A DNA stretch of 17,539 bases from Anaerolinea thermophila (GCA_020722405.1 DYKW01000018.1:1-17539); one strand, 5' to 3'; shown: positions 6,123 through 14,343, counted from the first letter of the stretch. Notes: a model not told the origin generated them from the sequence alone. Numbers and translations are program-made.

Positions 6123-8909
6123 TCAACCTTGACGGTGTTTTAAGTAGTATTTGACGACCTCAGCCGCAATGGACGGTACCAGAAGCAGCGGGACGATAAC
6201 TTCCCACTGTGTCCAACCTAAACTTGTGGTGTTGAAAATGGACTGCAAAAACGGCACATAGATAACCGCGAAAATCAAAGCCAGTGAAAAGACGAAAGCC
6301 AGGTTCATATTGCGATTGCCAAAGATGCCCATCTTCAGCAGGGGGTAGCGTTCTGATCGGGCGGTATAGGCACGTGCCAATTCCGAGACAGAGAGGGTTG
6401 CAAAAGCCACTGTTTCTGCAAATTCAGGCATTTCTGGGTGCAAGGAGCGTCCTAAGGCGTAGGCTGCCATCGTCACCGCGGTAATGGCGAGTGTCTGAAT
6501 ACCGATGCCCCATTGCATAAAGCGATTGATAATCGGCTCTTGCGGTGGGCGCGGTGGGCGCGACATGATGCCTGGTTCGGCTTTTTCGGTACCCAGTGCC
6601 AGCGCCGGTGCCCCATCGGTGACCAGGTTTAGCCACAGCAGTTGAATAGCGGTCAGCGGCGAATCGCCCCAAAGCAGTGTTGAGAAGAAAATGATGGCGA
6701 TCTCCGCCAAATTGCACGATAGGAGATAATACACGAACTTACGGATATTGCTGTAGATGACACGTCCTTGTTCCACTGCGGCCACAATGCTGGCGTAATT
6801 ATCATCCGTCAACACCATATCGGCGCTGCTCTTGGCCACGTCGGTACCGGTGATACCCATCGCTACGCCGATATCGGCTAACTTGATCGAAGGTGCATCA
6901 TTGACGCCATCACCCGTCATGGCAACGACATCCCCCGTGATGCGTAATGCATCTACAATGCGCATTTTGTGTTCAGGAGAAACGCGGGCAAACACATCCA
7001 CGCGTTCAACCTGTTCTCTTAGTTCCTCATCAGACATCTCCTCCAGTTTCGCACCGGTTAGGACGCCATGGCCAGGTTGCAAAAGCCCAATTTGGCGGGC
7101 AATGGCTTCTGCGGTTTTGGGGTAATCGCCGGTAATCATTACCGTACGAATACCGGCCTGACGGGCAGTCTCTAGCGCCGGCAGCACCTCTGGGCGTGCC
7201 GGGTCAATCATGCCCAACAACCCTACGAAGACCAATTCATTTTCAACCTGTGCCAGAATGTCTGGGTGCTCTGATGCATTTTGGGGCAATAAGCGATAGG
7301 CCATTGCCAGGACGCGCAGCGCATTGGCGCTCATCTGGTCGTTGGCTTTCCGGACGCGGGCACGCATCGCGTCATCCAGAGGGGCTACGCTGTCGTCCAT
7401 GCGTTGATAGCGGGTACACAAATCGAGAACGATGTCCGGTGCGCCCTTGACAAGTACCACGTCCCATTGACGGGCACTCTCATCGGTAAAGGGAGACAGG
7501 TCTTCGGAACGCGGCGCGTTGACGTTATGGAGCGTCACCATACGCTTGCGGGTGGCATCGAAGGGGATTTCCTGCTCGCGGTTATAGGCTTGTTGCAGCT
7601 CTTGTAAGTTGGCGCCGGCTTTGGCTGCGGCAACGATCAAGGCCCCTTCGGTGGGGTCTCCCACCATGCGGTAATGTTTGGTGTTGGCATCCACCTCGAG
7701 TACGGCATCGTTGTTGAGTGCGCCAACCCACAGGGCGGTGGTTAGCGCCGGGTATTGCTCCAGCGAGATAGGTTCTCCATTTAACAAGAAACGTCCTTCT
7801 GGCGAGTAACCGCTCCCCTCCACCTCGAAGGTCGTGTCATCAACCCAGATGCGGGTCACGGTCATCTGATTTTGAGTAAGGGTGCCGGTTTTATCGGAAC
7901 AAATTACCGTGGCTGAGCCGAGGGTTTCTACCGATGCCAGTCTGCGAATCAAGGCATGGCGGCGAATCATCTCGTGCATACCCAACGCCAGACTAATCGT
8001 GACCACTGCCGGCAGGCCTTCCGGTACGGCTGCGATTGCCAGGCTGACGGCGATCAGGAACATATCCAGAGGGTTGTTGCCGCGCAGCCAGCCTACCAAA
8101 AATACCAGTGCCGAAACAGCCAGTGCCACCCACCCCAGGGTACGTCCCAGGTCGTCCAGGCGACGCTGCAAGGGCGTTTGCTCTTCTTCTACGGATTCCA
8201 GCATTTCGGCAATTTGTCCAATCTCGGTTTGCATGCCGGTTGCCACCACAACACCTTTACCGCGTCCATAAGAAACTACCGTGCCCATGTAAGCCATGTT
8301 ATGACGGTCGCCCAATGCGGCATCAGTGGATAGCGTGAGATTGGCATTTTTTTCAGTTGGTACGGATTCACCTGTCAGGGCGGCTTCCTCGATGCGCAGA
8401 TTCACTGTTTCCAGCAGGCGTAAATCAGCAGGCACATAATTACCTGCTTCCAGCCACACGATGTCACCGGGAACGACCTGTTCTGCAGGTACCGAGATGC
8501 GATGGTCATCTCGTATTAGATGTGCTTCTGGGGCTGCCATTTTCTTGAGGGCCGCCAGGGCTTCTTCTGCCCGGCGTTCTTGTACCACACCTAGCACCGC
8601 ATTCAAGATAACGATTGCCAGAATAGCGCCTGCTTCGATATAATCACCAAGCAGGGCGGAAATGATCGCAGCCAGGATCAACAAAATGACCACGAAATTA
8701 TTAAATTGAGCCCACAACATTTGCCAAAATGTGGTGGGCGGGGCCTCTCGCAAGGCATTTGGGCCGTATTGTGCCAGTCTGCGCTGTGCTTCCGCATTGC
8801 TCAAACCCTGAGGGGATGCTTTCAAGCGTTCCAGGGTTTCCTCAGGAGACAGCGCAAACCAAAAGGTCTTTTGCGAATCCTTTTTGGGGAGAGAAGAAGT
8901 AAATGTCAT
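6123..8909 (-). CDS. P2A-type (SERCA-like) cation-transporting ATPase, probable Ca2+/Mn2+ exporter
   Basis: 928 aa, typical P-type ATPase length. It uses ATP to pump divalent cations out of the cytoplasm. Landmarks in order: N-terminal cation-ATPase domain (about 15-80), TGES actuator loop (179-182), PEGLP in M4 (296-300), phosphorylated Asp339 in SDKTGTLT, KGAPD nucleotide site (488-492), TGD (593-595), and MTGDGVNDAP (664-673). Membrane cation ligands match both SERCA sites: the M4 Glu of PEGLP, N733 and E736 in M5, N761/T764/D765 in M6 and E843 in M8. This pattern favours Ca2+. However, the leader carries a yybP-ykoY Mn2+ riboswitch, as reported for the Lactococcus lactis ATPase YoaB, so Mn2+ is a likely substrate. 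I chose the ATG at 8907-8909 (MTFTSSLPKK) because GGAGG lies 4 nt upstream; the longer frame to 8948 has no such site. It is transcribed alone. Confidence 0.95.
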   Translation of the reverse strand: MTFTSSLPKKDSQKTFWFALSPEETLERLKASPQGLSNAEAQRRLAQYGPNALREAPPTTFWQMLWAQFNNFVVILLILAAIISALLGDYIEAGAILAIVILNAVLGVVQERRAEEALAALKKMAAPEAHLIRDDHRISVPAEQVVPGDIVWLEAGNYVPADLRLLETVNLRIEEAALTGESVPTEKNANLTLSTDAALGDRHNMAYMGTVVSYGRGKGVVVATGMQTEIGQIAEMLESVEEEQTPLQRRLDDLGRTLGWVALAVSALVFLVGWLRGNNPLDMFLIAVSLAIAAVPEGLPAVVTISLALGMHEMIRRHALIRRLASVETLGSATVICSDKTGTLTQNQMTVTRIWVDDTTFEVEGSGYSPEGRFLLNGEPISLEQYPALTTALWVGALNNDAVLEVDANTKHYRMVGDPTEGALIVAAAKAGANLQELQQAYNREQEIPFDATRKRMVTLHNVNAPRSEDLSPFTDESARQWDVVLVKGAPDIVLDLCTRYQRMDDSVAPLDDAMRARVRKANDQMSANALRVLAMAYRLLPQNASEHPDILAQVENELVFVGLLGMIDPARPEVLPALETARQAGIRTVMITGDYPKTAEAIARQIGLLQPGHGVLTGAKLEEMSDEELREQVERVDVFARVSPEHKMRIVDALRITGDVVAMTGDGVNDAPSIKLADIGVAMGITGTDVAKSSADMVLTDDNYASIVAAVEQGRVIYSNIRKFVYYLLSCNLAEIAIIFFSTLLWGDSPLTAIQLLWLNLVTDGAPALALGTEKAEPGIMSRPPRPPQEPIINRFMQWGIGIQTLAITAVTMAAYALGRSLHPEMPEFAETVAFATLSVSELARAYTARSERYPLLKMGIFGNRNMNLAFVFSLALIFAVIYVPFLQSIFNTTSLGWTQWEVIVPLLLVPSIAAEVVKYYLKHRQG

Positions 8910-8968
8910 GGAACCTCCAGTGTCCTTTGAGATAGAAATGGAACACACGGGCGGCCATTGCCTAAAAT

Positions 8969-9004
8969 AAAAAAGCGAGCCGCCCCAAAGGTGACGGTCT
9001 CGCT
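8969..9004 (-). terminator. Riboswitch-controlled intrinsic terminator
   Basis: On the minus strand, AGCGAG-a-CCG pairs with CGGCTCGCT (one bulged A), followed by TTTTTT (8969-8974). The 5' arm (8995-9004) shares the CCG at 8995-8997 with the 3' strand of riboswitch helix P1, so the two structures compete. This is the expression platform for the ATPase gene, 60 nt upstream of its start. Confidence 0.85.
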
Positions 9005-9093
9005 AACGCCATAGGCGCATGGGGTGCCGGGAGTTTCCTCCGTCTTGACGACAACCCATCCCGCTGGGCTGCGGGCGCTACTCCCCGTTTACC
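8990..9093 (-). promoter_or_regulatory. yybP-ykoY family Mn2+ riboswitch aptamer
   Basis: Read on the minus strand, the leader contains both hallmark strings of the yybP-ykoY class: GGGGAGTAGC near the 5' end and GCGAGACC near the 3' end. P1 forms from GGTaaACGG (9085-9093) and CCGTcACC (8990-8997). Further helices include GCCCGC/GCGGG and the CGCC-TAT-GGCG hairpin. Members of this class sense Mn2+ and usually switch genes on. Here P1 formation would take the CCG needed by the downstream terminator, consistent with an ON switch. The target is the P-type ATPase, a recognised target type for this class. Confidence 0.9.
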
Positions 9094-9126
9094 GGTGTAT
9101 GAATTGTGAAAATTTGTTATGAAGCA

Positions 9127-9155
9127 AGTATAACTACGTTAGGTATTGCGGTCAA
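9127..9155 (-). promoter_or_regulatory. Sigma-70 type promoter of the riboswitch-ATPase transcript
   Basis: On the minus strand, -35 is TTGACC (9150-9155), the spacer is 17 nt, and -10 is TATACT (9127-9132). The start would fall near 9120, about 27 nt before the riboswitch P1 strand. Spacing and hexamers are close to consensus. Confidence 0.75.
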
Positions 9156-9193
9156 GTAAAAAGTTAGTTAAACTCGTTCTCTTGGCTGCTACC

Positions 9194-9214
9194 ACCTGAC
9201 ACCTGACACCTGAC
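9194..9214. repeat. Three tandem copies of ACCTGAC
   Basis: The 7-mer ACCTGAC is repeated three times without interruption between the divergent ATPase and icd promoters, followed by a partial copy (CTCTGA). No function is apparent. Confidence 0.7.
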
Positions 9215-9290
9215 CTCTGAGAAAGTGATTTTCGTCATGCCGCGAGTGACGTTCGATAGCGGGTTGACTCCTCTCGTAGGGAAAACAAGA

Positions 9291-9299
9291 TGCTATAAT
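9291..9299 (+). promoter_or_regulatory. Extended -10 element upstream of icd
   Basis: TGC-TATAAT, an extended -10 with a perfect hexamer, lies about 100 nt before the icd ATG. TTGACT at 9264-9269 is too far (24 nt) to act as a standard -35, but an extended -10 can work without one. Confidence 0.5.
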
Positions 9300-9399
9300 A
9301 AAAATACTTTTTACCTGGCCATTTCCCTGCGTAGCCTAAGTGATTTGTGGTATACGGGGGAATCGGTTTCTCAAATACTTTAGTGCAAGGAGTGATAAT

Positions 9400-10806
9400 A
9401 TGCCCTACACGATCATCGAAGTTCCCCAAGGTGGTGAAAAAATTACCATGCAGGATGGTGTATTACAAGTTCCCGATCAGCCGATTTTGCCTTTCATCGA
9501 AGGCGATGGCACCGGTCGTGACATTTGGCGCGCCTCAGTGCGCGTTTTTGATGCTGCGGTAGAAAAGGCTTATGGTGGAAAGCGAAAAATCCACTGGATG
9601 GAAGTGTATGCTGGTGAAAAGGCGTACCAAAAATTTGGCGATTGGCTGCCCAAAGAAACCATACAGGCTTTTCATGAATTCCTCGTTGGCATCAAAGGCC
9701 CGTTGACTACACCCATTGGCGGTGGCATTCGCTCCTTGAATGTTGCGTTGCGCAAACAACTGGATTTGTACGTTTGCCAGCGTCCGGTGAAATATGTGGA
9801 AGGCGTGCCTTCTCCGGTCAAGCACCCGGAATACGTGGACATGGTTATCTTCCGTGAAAACACCGAAGATATTTACACCGGCATTGAATTTCAGTATGAC
9901 ACCCCAGCGTGGAAAAAATTTATGGCGATTTTCAAGGAACAGTTTCCCGAAGAATACGCCAAAATGCGCTTCCCTAACACTGCAGGGATTGGCATAAAGC
10001 CGGTTTCCAAAGAAGGCACCGAACGCCTGGTGCGCGCGGCCATCAAGTGGGCATTGGCAAACGGGCGCAAACGTCTGAGCCTGGTTCATAAGGGCAACAT
10101 CATGAAGTTCACCGAGGGCGCTTTCCGTAGTTGGGGATATGCGCTGGCCAAGCGGGAATTCCGCAACCAAATTGTTACCGAGCGCGAGTCATGGATTTTG
10201 GGCAACAAGGAAAAGAATCCCAACCTGACCGAGGAAGAAAACGCCCGTATGATTGAACCTGGTTTTGAAATGTTGGCACCCGATAAGAAAGAAGAAATCA
10301 TCCAGGAAGTTCGCGATGCGCTAACGTTATGGGAAACCCACGGGGATGGCAAATGGAAATCCAAACTACTCATCAAAGATACCATCGCCGACATCGTTTT
10401 CCAGCAGACCATCACTCGTGCAAGAGAGTTTGATGTACTCGCCACCATGAACCTGAATGGCGACTTTCTCTCTGATGCGTTGGCTGCTCAAATCGGCGGC
10501 ATGGGCATTGCCCCTGGAGCCAATATCAACTACGATACCGGTCATGCCATCTTTGAAGCCACCCATGGTACGGCCCCCAAATATTCTGATCTGGATAAAG
10601 TCAACCCGGGTTCAGTGATTCTCTCCGGTGAGATGATGTTCCGTTATATGGGCTGGCCTGAAGTGGCCGACTTGATTTGGAAAGGCATCAGTGGCACCGT
10701 CCAGGCGAAGACTGTTACCTACGATTTCCATCGCCTGATGGAAGATGCCACCCTGTTGAAATGCTCTGAATTTGGAGATGCCATCATCCAGCACATGGAT
10801 GACTAA
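9400..10806 (+). CDS. icd: Isocitrate dehydrogenase (NADP+), long form
   Basis: 468 aa. It catalyses isocitrate + NADP+ to 2-oxoglutarate + CO2 + NADPH in the TCA cycle. It closely follows the E. coli Icd pattern: PFIEGDGTGRDIW, KGPLTTPIGGGIRSLNVALR with the substrate-binding and phosphorylatable Ser (S112), FRENTEDIY, LVHKGNIMKFTEG, MNLNGDFLSDALAAQ with metal-binding Asp, and HGTAPKYSDLDKVNPGS. NADP specificity is indicated by K394-Y395, Y441 and R445. It is about 50 residues longer than the E. coli enzyme because of an insert at about 256-320 (ESWILGNKEKNPNLTEEE onward), as in cyanobacterial-type enzymes. The start ATG at 9400 has AAGGAG 8 nt upstream; the frame runs open from 9340 but has no better site. 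It is monocistronic, with its own promoter and a terminator at 11013-11051. Convergent to qcrC. Confidence 0.96.
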   Translation: MPYTIIEVPQGGEKITMQDGVLQVPDQPILPFIEGDGTGRDIWRASVRVFDAAVEKAYGGKRKIHWMEVYAGEKAYQKFGDWLPKETIQAFHEFLVGIKGPLTTPIGGGIRSLNVALRKQLDLYVCQRPVKYVEGVPSPVKHPEYVDMVIFRENTEDIYTGIEFQYDTPAWKKFMAIFKEQFPEEYAKMRFPNTAGIGIKPVSKEGTERLVRAAIKWALANGRKRLSLVHKGNIMKFTEGAFRSWGYALAKREFRNQIVTERESWILGNKEKNPNLTEEENARMIEPGFEMLAPDKKEEIIQEVRDALTLWETHGDGKWKSKLLIKDTIADIVFQQTITRAREFDVLATMNLNGDFLSDALAAQIGGMGIAPGANINYDTGHAIFEATHGTAPKYSDLDKVNPGSVILSGEMMFRYMGWPEVADLIWKGISGTVQAKTVTYDFHRLMEDATLLKCSEFGDAIIQHMDD

Positions 10807-10853
10807 GTACAGCGATGCGTAAATTTGCTCCTGGTGAGACAGGGAACAGCGGA

Positions 10854-10895
10854 GACGACTCCCACGCCAGCGGATAGCCGGGCGTGGGAGTCGTC
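10854..10895. repeat. 15-bp perfect hairpin downstream of icd
   Basis: GACGACTCCCACGCC (10854-10868), a 12-nt loop, then GGCGTGGGAGTCGTC (10881-10895). No U-tract follows. It could protect the icd mRNA 3' end or be a REP-like unit. A true terminator follows about 120 nt later. Confidence 0.65.
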
Positions 10896-11012
10896 ATCCA
10901 ATGTCAGCGCATGACAGCGGGTAACGAGCAGCAGTCAACAGACATTTCTTGTCTCCTGGAGCCTGCCTCCCCGCGAATTTATGGAAAACTGTACCAAGTA
11001 TTTACTGTAAGG

Positions 11013-11051
11013 ACACAAACGCCGACCGTATGGTCGGCGTTTGTGTTTTTT
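11013..11051 (+). terminator. Intrinsic terminator of icd
   Basis: ACACAAACGCCGACC (11013-11027), loop GTAT, GGTCGGCGTTTGTGT (11032-11046), then a run of six T (11046-11051). It is a textbook Rho-independent terminator on the plus strand. The same stem sits 64 nt beyond the qcrC stop, so it may also weakly end the convergent transcript, although the minus side lacks a U-tract. Nothing gene-like is seen from 10896 to 11012. Confidence 0.9.
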
Positions 11052-11114
11052 CGAGAATACCGGACAGCAGGAATTTACCCGGTTTTGCTCTCGAAGTAAT
11101 GCGAAGTTCAGGAA

Positions 11115-12488
11115 TTATGGAGCAGGTGTGGCTGCCGCGGCTGCGTCCTCTGCAGTTTGAGGCATACCTGCCATGACCCAGCGAATGAGCATATCTACGT
11201 ATTCATCCTTGAGCAATTTCCCGTTGGGGGGCATGATATTAATCGTGCCGGTTTTCCCTTCCACCTCGTGTCCTTGAATCACCTGCAACAGGATGCTGTT
11301 GGCGTCACCGGCAACAACGTTGGGAGCATTGTCACCCGTGTTCAACATCTCTTCGTAGGAGGTCATCAGGTAGTTATTGTTTTCCTTGCCGGCGCGGTGG
11401 CATGAAACGCAATAACGTTTGGTTAGAGGCGCAATGTGGACATCATAGGATGGAACTTCGCCTTCAGCCAGAGCGGGAATGCCACCACCCTGTGCTGCCT
11501 CAGGTACTTCTACCCGATCGTCCCAGGTGTAGCGCATGTAGGTTACGATGGCCCCGATCTCACCGGGGGAGAGTTCTCCGCCGCTTGCGGTGCCAAAGGG
11601 AACCATACCTAATTCGGGAAGACCATCAGAGATGATATTGAACAGTGTATCATCGGTAAAAGTGTACATTACGTCTTTGCTACTGATGGGCGTGACCACT
11701 TTGCCATCCAATCCCTCTACGCCTTGGATGACGGTAACGTCCCCATCTGCCCCGTGGCACTCCGTACAGTTCACAGCGTACAATTCCTCACCTTGGGCAA
11801 TTTGTTCTGGGATTGTGCCGGCGACGGCGACTTTTTCCTTAGGCGGAGCATTGCGTTGCAACGTAAAGGCTGAACCTCCAGCTAACACGATGATGGCTAT
11901 TGCGGCAATGCTGGCAGTAGTTATCATGGTTTTGCGCTGGGAGGCCGGCTCTTTGAGTATTCCAGAAAATGCGTATAGTAAAATCAATGTCATAGCTGGA
12001 ATAATCAACCCTGCCCACATCTGCATACTCTTGATAGCGGATTGTTCAGGCGCCGGTGCGGGAGCAAAGGCCATAATGGTCAACATGACGATATCAACCA
12101 CAATGACACCCATGACGGTGAGCGCCAGCACTCGTTTGGAATAGTGCCGGTAGAAATTGCGGTCAATGAACGGGAGAAGCAGAAGTACGGTCACGCCAAT
12201 CCCAGGGACGACGATGGCACCTACCCACTCTAGTTGACCGGGAATAAACTTCAAGAACTCAAACAGAAACAGGAAGTACCATTCCGGGCGGGGAACATAA
12301 GCGGTATCATTGGGATCCACTCGGGGTTCCGGCTCGACGCCCACAAAGGTGGCTAAACCGATTAAAAGTAAGAAAAGACCTAAAGAAACCAGGAGGTCTT
12401 TGTAAATGCTATCAGGCCAGAAGCGTTCGCCACGTTGAAGAGCCTGCTGATATCGAGACTGAACGCGTTGTTTGAATTTTTCGTCCAT
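11115..12488 (-). CDS. qcrC: Cytochrome bc complex subunit IV fused to two cytochrome c domains
   Basis: 457 aa. It is the third subunit of a menaquinol/quinol:cytochrome c reductase. Residues 31-142 form the cytochrome b C-terminal (subunit IV) part, with the Qo-site PEWY motif at 68-71 and three membrane segments. Two extra hydrophobic segments follow (about 157-178 and 188-210). Next come two c-type heme domains outside the membrane: CTECH (241-245), with likely Met295 ligand in ELGMVPFG, and CVSCH (360-364), with likely Met419 in INIMPPNG. The tail is Ala/Thr/Pro-rich. Subunit IV-cytochrome c fusions named QcrC are known in Bacillus; a tandem diheme version resembles the actinobacterial electron exit. 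I chose the ATG at 12486-12488 (MDEKFKQ, AAGGA upstream), 13 nt after the qcrB stop; the open frame to 12536 would overlap qcrB. It is last in the operon qcrABC. Confidence 0.92.
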   Translation of the reverse strand: MDEKFKQRVQSRYQQALQRGERFWPDSIYKDLLVSLGLFLLLIGLATFVGVEPEPRVDPNDTAYVPRPEWYFLFLFEFLKFIPGQLEWVGAIVVPGIGVTVLLLLPFIDRNFYRHYSKRVLALTVMGVIVVDIVMLTIMAFAPAPAPEQSAIKSMQMWAGLIIPAMTLILLYAFSGILKEPASQRKTMITTASIAAIAIIVLAGGSAFTLQRNAPPKEKVAVAGTIPEQIAQGEELYAVNCTECHGADGDVTVIQGVEGLDGKVVTPISSKDVMYTFTDDTLFNIISDGLPELGMVPFGTASGGELSPGEIGAIVTYMRYTWDDRVEVPEAAQGGGIPALAEGEVPSYDVHIAPLTKRYCVSCHRAGKENNNYLMTSYEEMLNTGDNAPNVVAGDANSILLQVIQGHEVEGKTGTINIMPPNGKLLKDEYVDMLIRWVMAGMPQTAEDAAAAATPAP

Positions 12489-12501
12489 GATATGCGTCCT
12501 T

Positions 12502-13161
12502 TCAATCTTCCTCAGTGGGATATTCGGATTCGCCATGCCGGATGATCAGATACAAATGTATACCGATGAGTACAGTGAGGAGGGCAGGCAACATCCAAAC
12601 GTGGGCAGCGAAGAAACGAGAAAGCGTCAGGGCACTCAAGTCTGTGCCGCCGCGCAAGGTGCGGGTGATGAAAGCCCCTATCCCGGGTACTAGCCCTGCG
12701 ATTTCGGTGGCTACCGTGGTGGCGAAATAAGAGCGCTGGTTCCAAGGCAGCAAGTAACCGGTCAATCCCATCCCCAGCGTGGTCAGTAACAAAAATACGC
12801 CGATGACCCAGGTTAGCTCGCGAGGATACTTATAGGAGGCTGTGGCAAAGACGCGCAGCATGTGGAGAAAAACCAGCAGCACCATCAGGGTAGCGCTCCA
12901 GTGGTGAATACCGCGAATCAACCAGCCAAAAGCAACCTCATTCATGATATATTGAATACTGTCATAGGCATGATCTGGGGAAGGGGTATAATACATCAAC
13001 AGGAAGATACCTGTCATAACCTGCATGGTAAATAAAAACAGTGTTGCGCTACCCAAGGTGTTCCACCAGGTACCCCTTGGCTCGGGACGGTCGAGCAATC
13101 CTTTATACAGATCGTCAAATCCCAGGCGTTCATTGAGCCAGTGATAGAGTTTGGATGCCAT
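12502..13161 (-). CDS. qcrB: Cytochrome b6-type subunit of the bc complex
   Basis: 219 aa, the size of a split cytochrome b6, with four membrane helices. The heme b ligands are H86 (GIHHWSA), H100 (FLHMLRV), H187 (FFAAHVWMLPA) and H202 (GIHLYLI). The 14-residue separation of H187 and H202 is the b6-type spacing, and the numbering equals that of plant cytochrome b6. GLTGYLLPWNQRSYFATTV is the conserved Qo-side region. Position 35, where b6f proteins have the Cys that binds heme ci, is Thr, and I see no Cys anywhere in the protein. AGGAGG lies upstream of the ATG. It sits 6 nt after qcrA and 13 nt before qcrC, so it is one operon. Confidence 0.95.
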   Translation of the reverse strand: MASKLYHWLNERLGFDDLYKGLLDRPEPRGTWWNTLGSATLFLFTMQVMTGIFLLMYYTPSPDHAYDSIQYIMNEVAFGWLIRGIHHWSATLMVLLVFLHMLRVFATASYKYPRELTWVIGVFLLLTTLGMGLTGYLLPWNQRSYFATTVATEIAGLVPGIGAFITRTLRGGTDLSALTLSRFFAAHVWMLPALLTVLIGIHLYLIIRHGESEYPTEED

Positions 13162-13167
13162 GTGTGC

Positions 13168-13659
13168 TTATCCTCCTGCGAAGCGAACGAACAAATTGCC
13201 ATCTTCGATTTTGTATTCGTATTGGTCCAATGGGCGAGGCGGTGGCCCAGATACCACGTTTCCGTCTTTGTCGAATACGCCGTCATGACAAGGGCAAACA
13301 TACTCGCCTTTGTCTTTGTGCCAGGCCACACGGCATGCCAGGTGCGTACACACATTGGAGAACACTTTGATTTCTGTATCGGATTTGCGCAGCACGAAAA
13401 GACCATGAGTAGAGGCTGTTTTTTCCCAGCCGTTGACTTTGGTGCGCGTGAAATTGAACGGCGTAGGTTCGCCGATGGGATAATTTTCTACCGGCCCAAG
13501 CGAAATCCATGCATCTTTACCGCTTCCTCCGCTTTTAATCGCAGGGTCCACGGCATACCCGATGGCAGGTAAAGCGATACCGCCACCGATGATCACCCCC
13601 GTTACACCGGTCATGACTTTGACAAAATCTCGCCGGGTAACATTATGCTTTTTACCCAT
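13168..13659 (-). CDS. qcrA: Rieske iron-sulfur subunit of the bc complex
   Basis: 163 aa. It accepts an electron from quinol at the Qo site and passes it to cytochrome c. The N-terminus, with TRRDFVKVMTG and a hydrophobic stretch at about 15-35, looks like a twin-arginine signal anchor, typical for Rieske proteins exported folded. The [2Fe-2S] ligands are C104 and H106 (CTHLAC) and C122 and H125 (CPCHDG); C109 and C124 would form the stabilising disulfide. The GPPPRPL motif (139-144 region) is the usual Pro loop. GGAAGGAG precedes the ATG at 13657-13659. First gene of the qcrABC operon, divergent from sdhCDAB. Confidence 0.95.
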   Translation of the reverse strand: MGKKHNVTRRDFVKVMTGVTGVIIGGGIALPAIGYAVDPAIKSGGSGKDAWISLGPVENYPIGEPTPFNFTRTKVNGWEKTASTHGLFVLRKSDTEIKVFSNVCTHLACRVAWHKDKGEYVCPCHDGVFDKDGNVVSGPPPRPLDQYEYKIEDGNLFVRFAGG

Positions 13660-13946
13660 AACTCCTTCCTCCCGAAATGCAGTTTAAGATGAAATGGTTT
13701 GAAAAGACTTTTAGATTTGTATACCTTTCAAGTGTAACAGACACAAGACGTAGAAAGCCTCAAATGAGGAGGTACTATTGTAACGCAAGAAAGTAAACGT
13801 TTGTGAGTTTTTATTATAGAGTAAGACAACAATTATTGGAATGAACCTTGAAACCAAATAATGAGGAAGATAGTCACTATATTATCATAACAAGACATGA
13901 GATAATTTTTGCCTAAAGCACTTTAAATACTTTGAAGGAGGTAGAA
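13660..13946. promoter_or_regulatory. Divergent promoter region between qcrABC and sdhCDAB
   Basis: 287 nt of AT-rich DNA with no gene. On the minus strand a weak pair for qcr is TTGTGT (13741-13746), 17 nt, TATACA (13718-13723). On the plus strand, TGA-GATAAT (13898-13906) could be an extended -10 for sdh, about 40 nt before sdhC. Another TATAAT is present on the minus strand around 13813-13818. None is decisive. The shared region would allow joint control of two respiratory operons. Confidence 0.4.
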
Positions 13947-14333
13947 ATGCCGCTAAAGCGTAGTGTAAGTCTCTGGCAGGGGCTTAAATACAAAGGTGGT
14001 GGCCCAATGTGGGCATGGATTCTTCACCGTCTGAGCGGATTGGGAATTCTGCTCTTTGTGGGCTTGCATGTACTGGCTGCGTTTATGACCGCGCAGTTTG
14101 GCAGCGATGCAGGTATTGCCATCAATACCATCTACGAGTCCTGGGCCTTTCAGATTATCGTTTACTTCAGTATTTTGTTCCATGTGGTAAATGGCCTGCG
14201 CGTCATCGTTCTCGATTTCTGGCCGGCCCTTTTGGAGCATGAGCGAGAAGCCGTTTGGGCAGAATGGTTTGTCATTGTGCCGATATTTGGCCTTGCCACG
14301 TATATCATTGTCACCAAAGCCTTGGGTGGTTAA
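13947..14333 (+). CDS. sdhC: Succinate dehydrogenase cytochrome b subunit
   Basis: 128 aa membrane anchor of succinate:quinone oxidoreductase, with three hydrophobic helices (about 22-48, 66-92, 105-124). HRLSGLGILLFVGLHVL carries the family H-R-x-S-G motif (H27-G31) near the quinone site and H41. FHVVNGLRVIVLDF carries H79, a candidate heme b ligand. The start is the ATG at 13947, with GAAGGAGG just upstream; an in-frame TTG 15 nt earlier overlaps the ribosome binding site and is rejected. First gene of sdhCDAB. SdhD follows after 10 nt. Confidence 0.92.
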   Translation: MPLKRSVSLWQGLKYKGGGPMWAWILHRLSGLGILLFVGLHVLAAFMTAQFGSDAGIAINTIYESWAFQIIVYFSILFHVVNGLRVIVLDFWPALLEHEREAVWAEWFVIVPIFGLATYIIVTKALGG

Positions 14334-14343
14334 GGAGGAGAAC

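Noticed and set aside
9535..10170. Minus-strand open frame of 211 aa
   Set aside because: It is antisense to icd, whose motifs are unambiguous.
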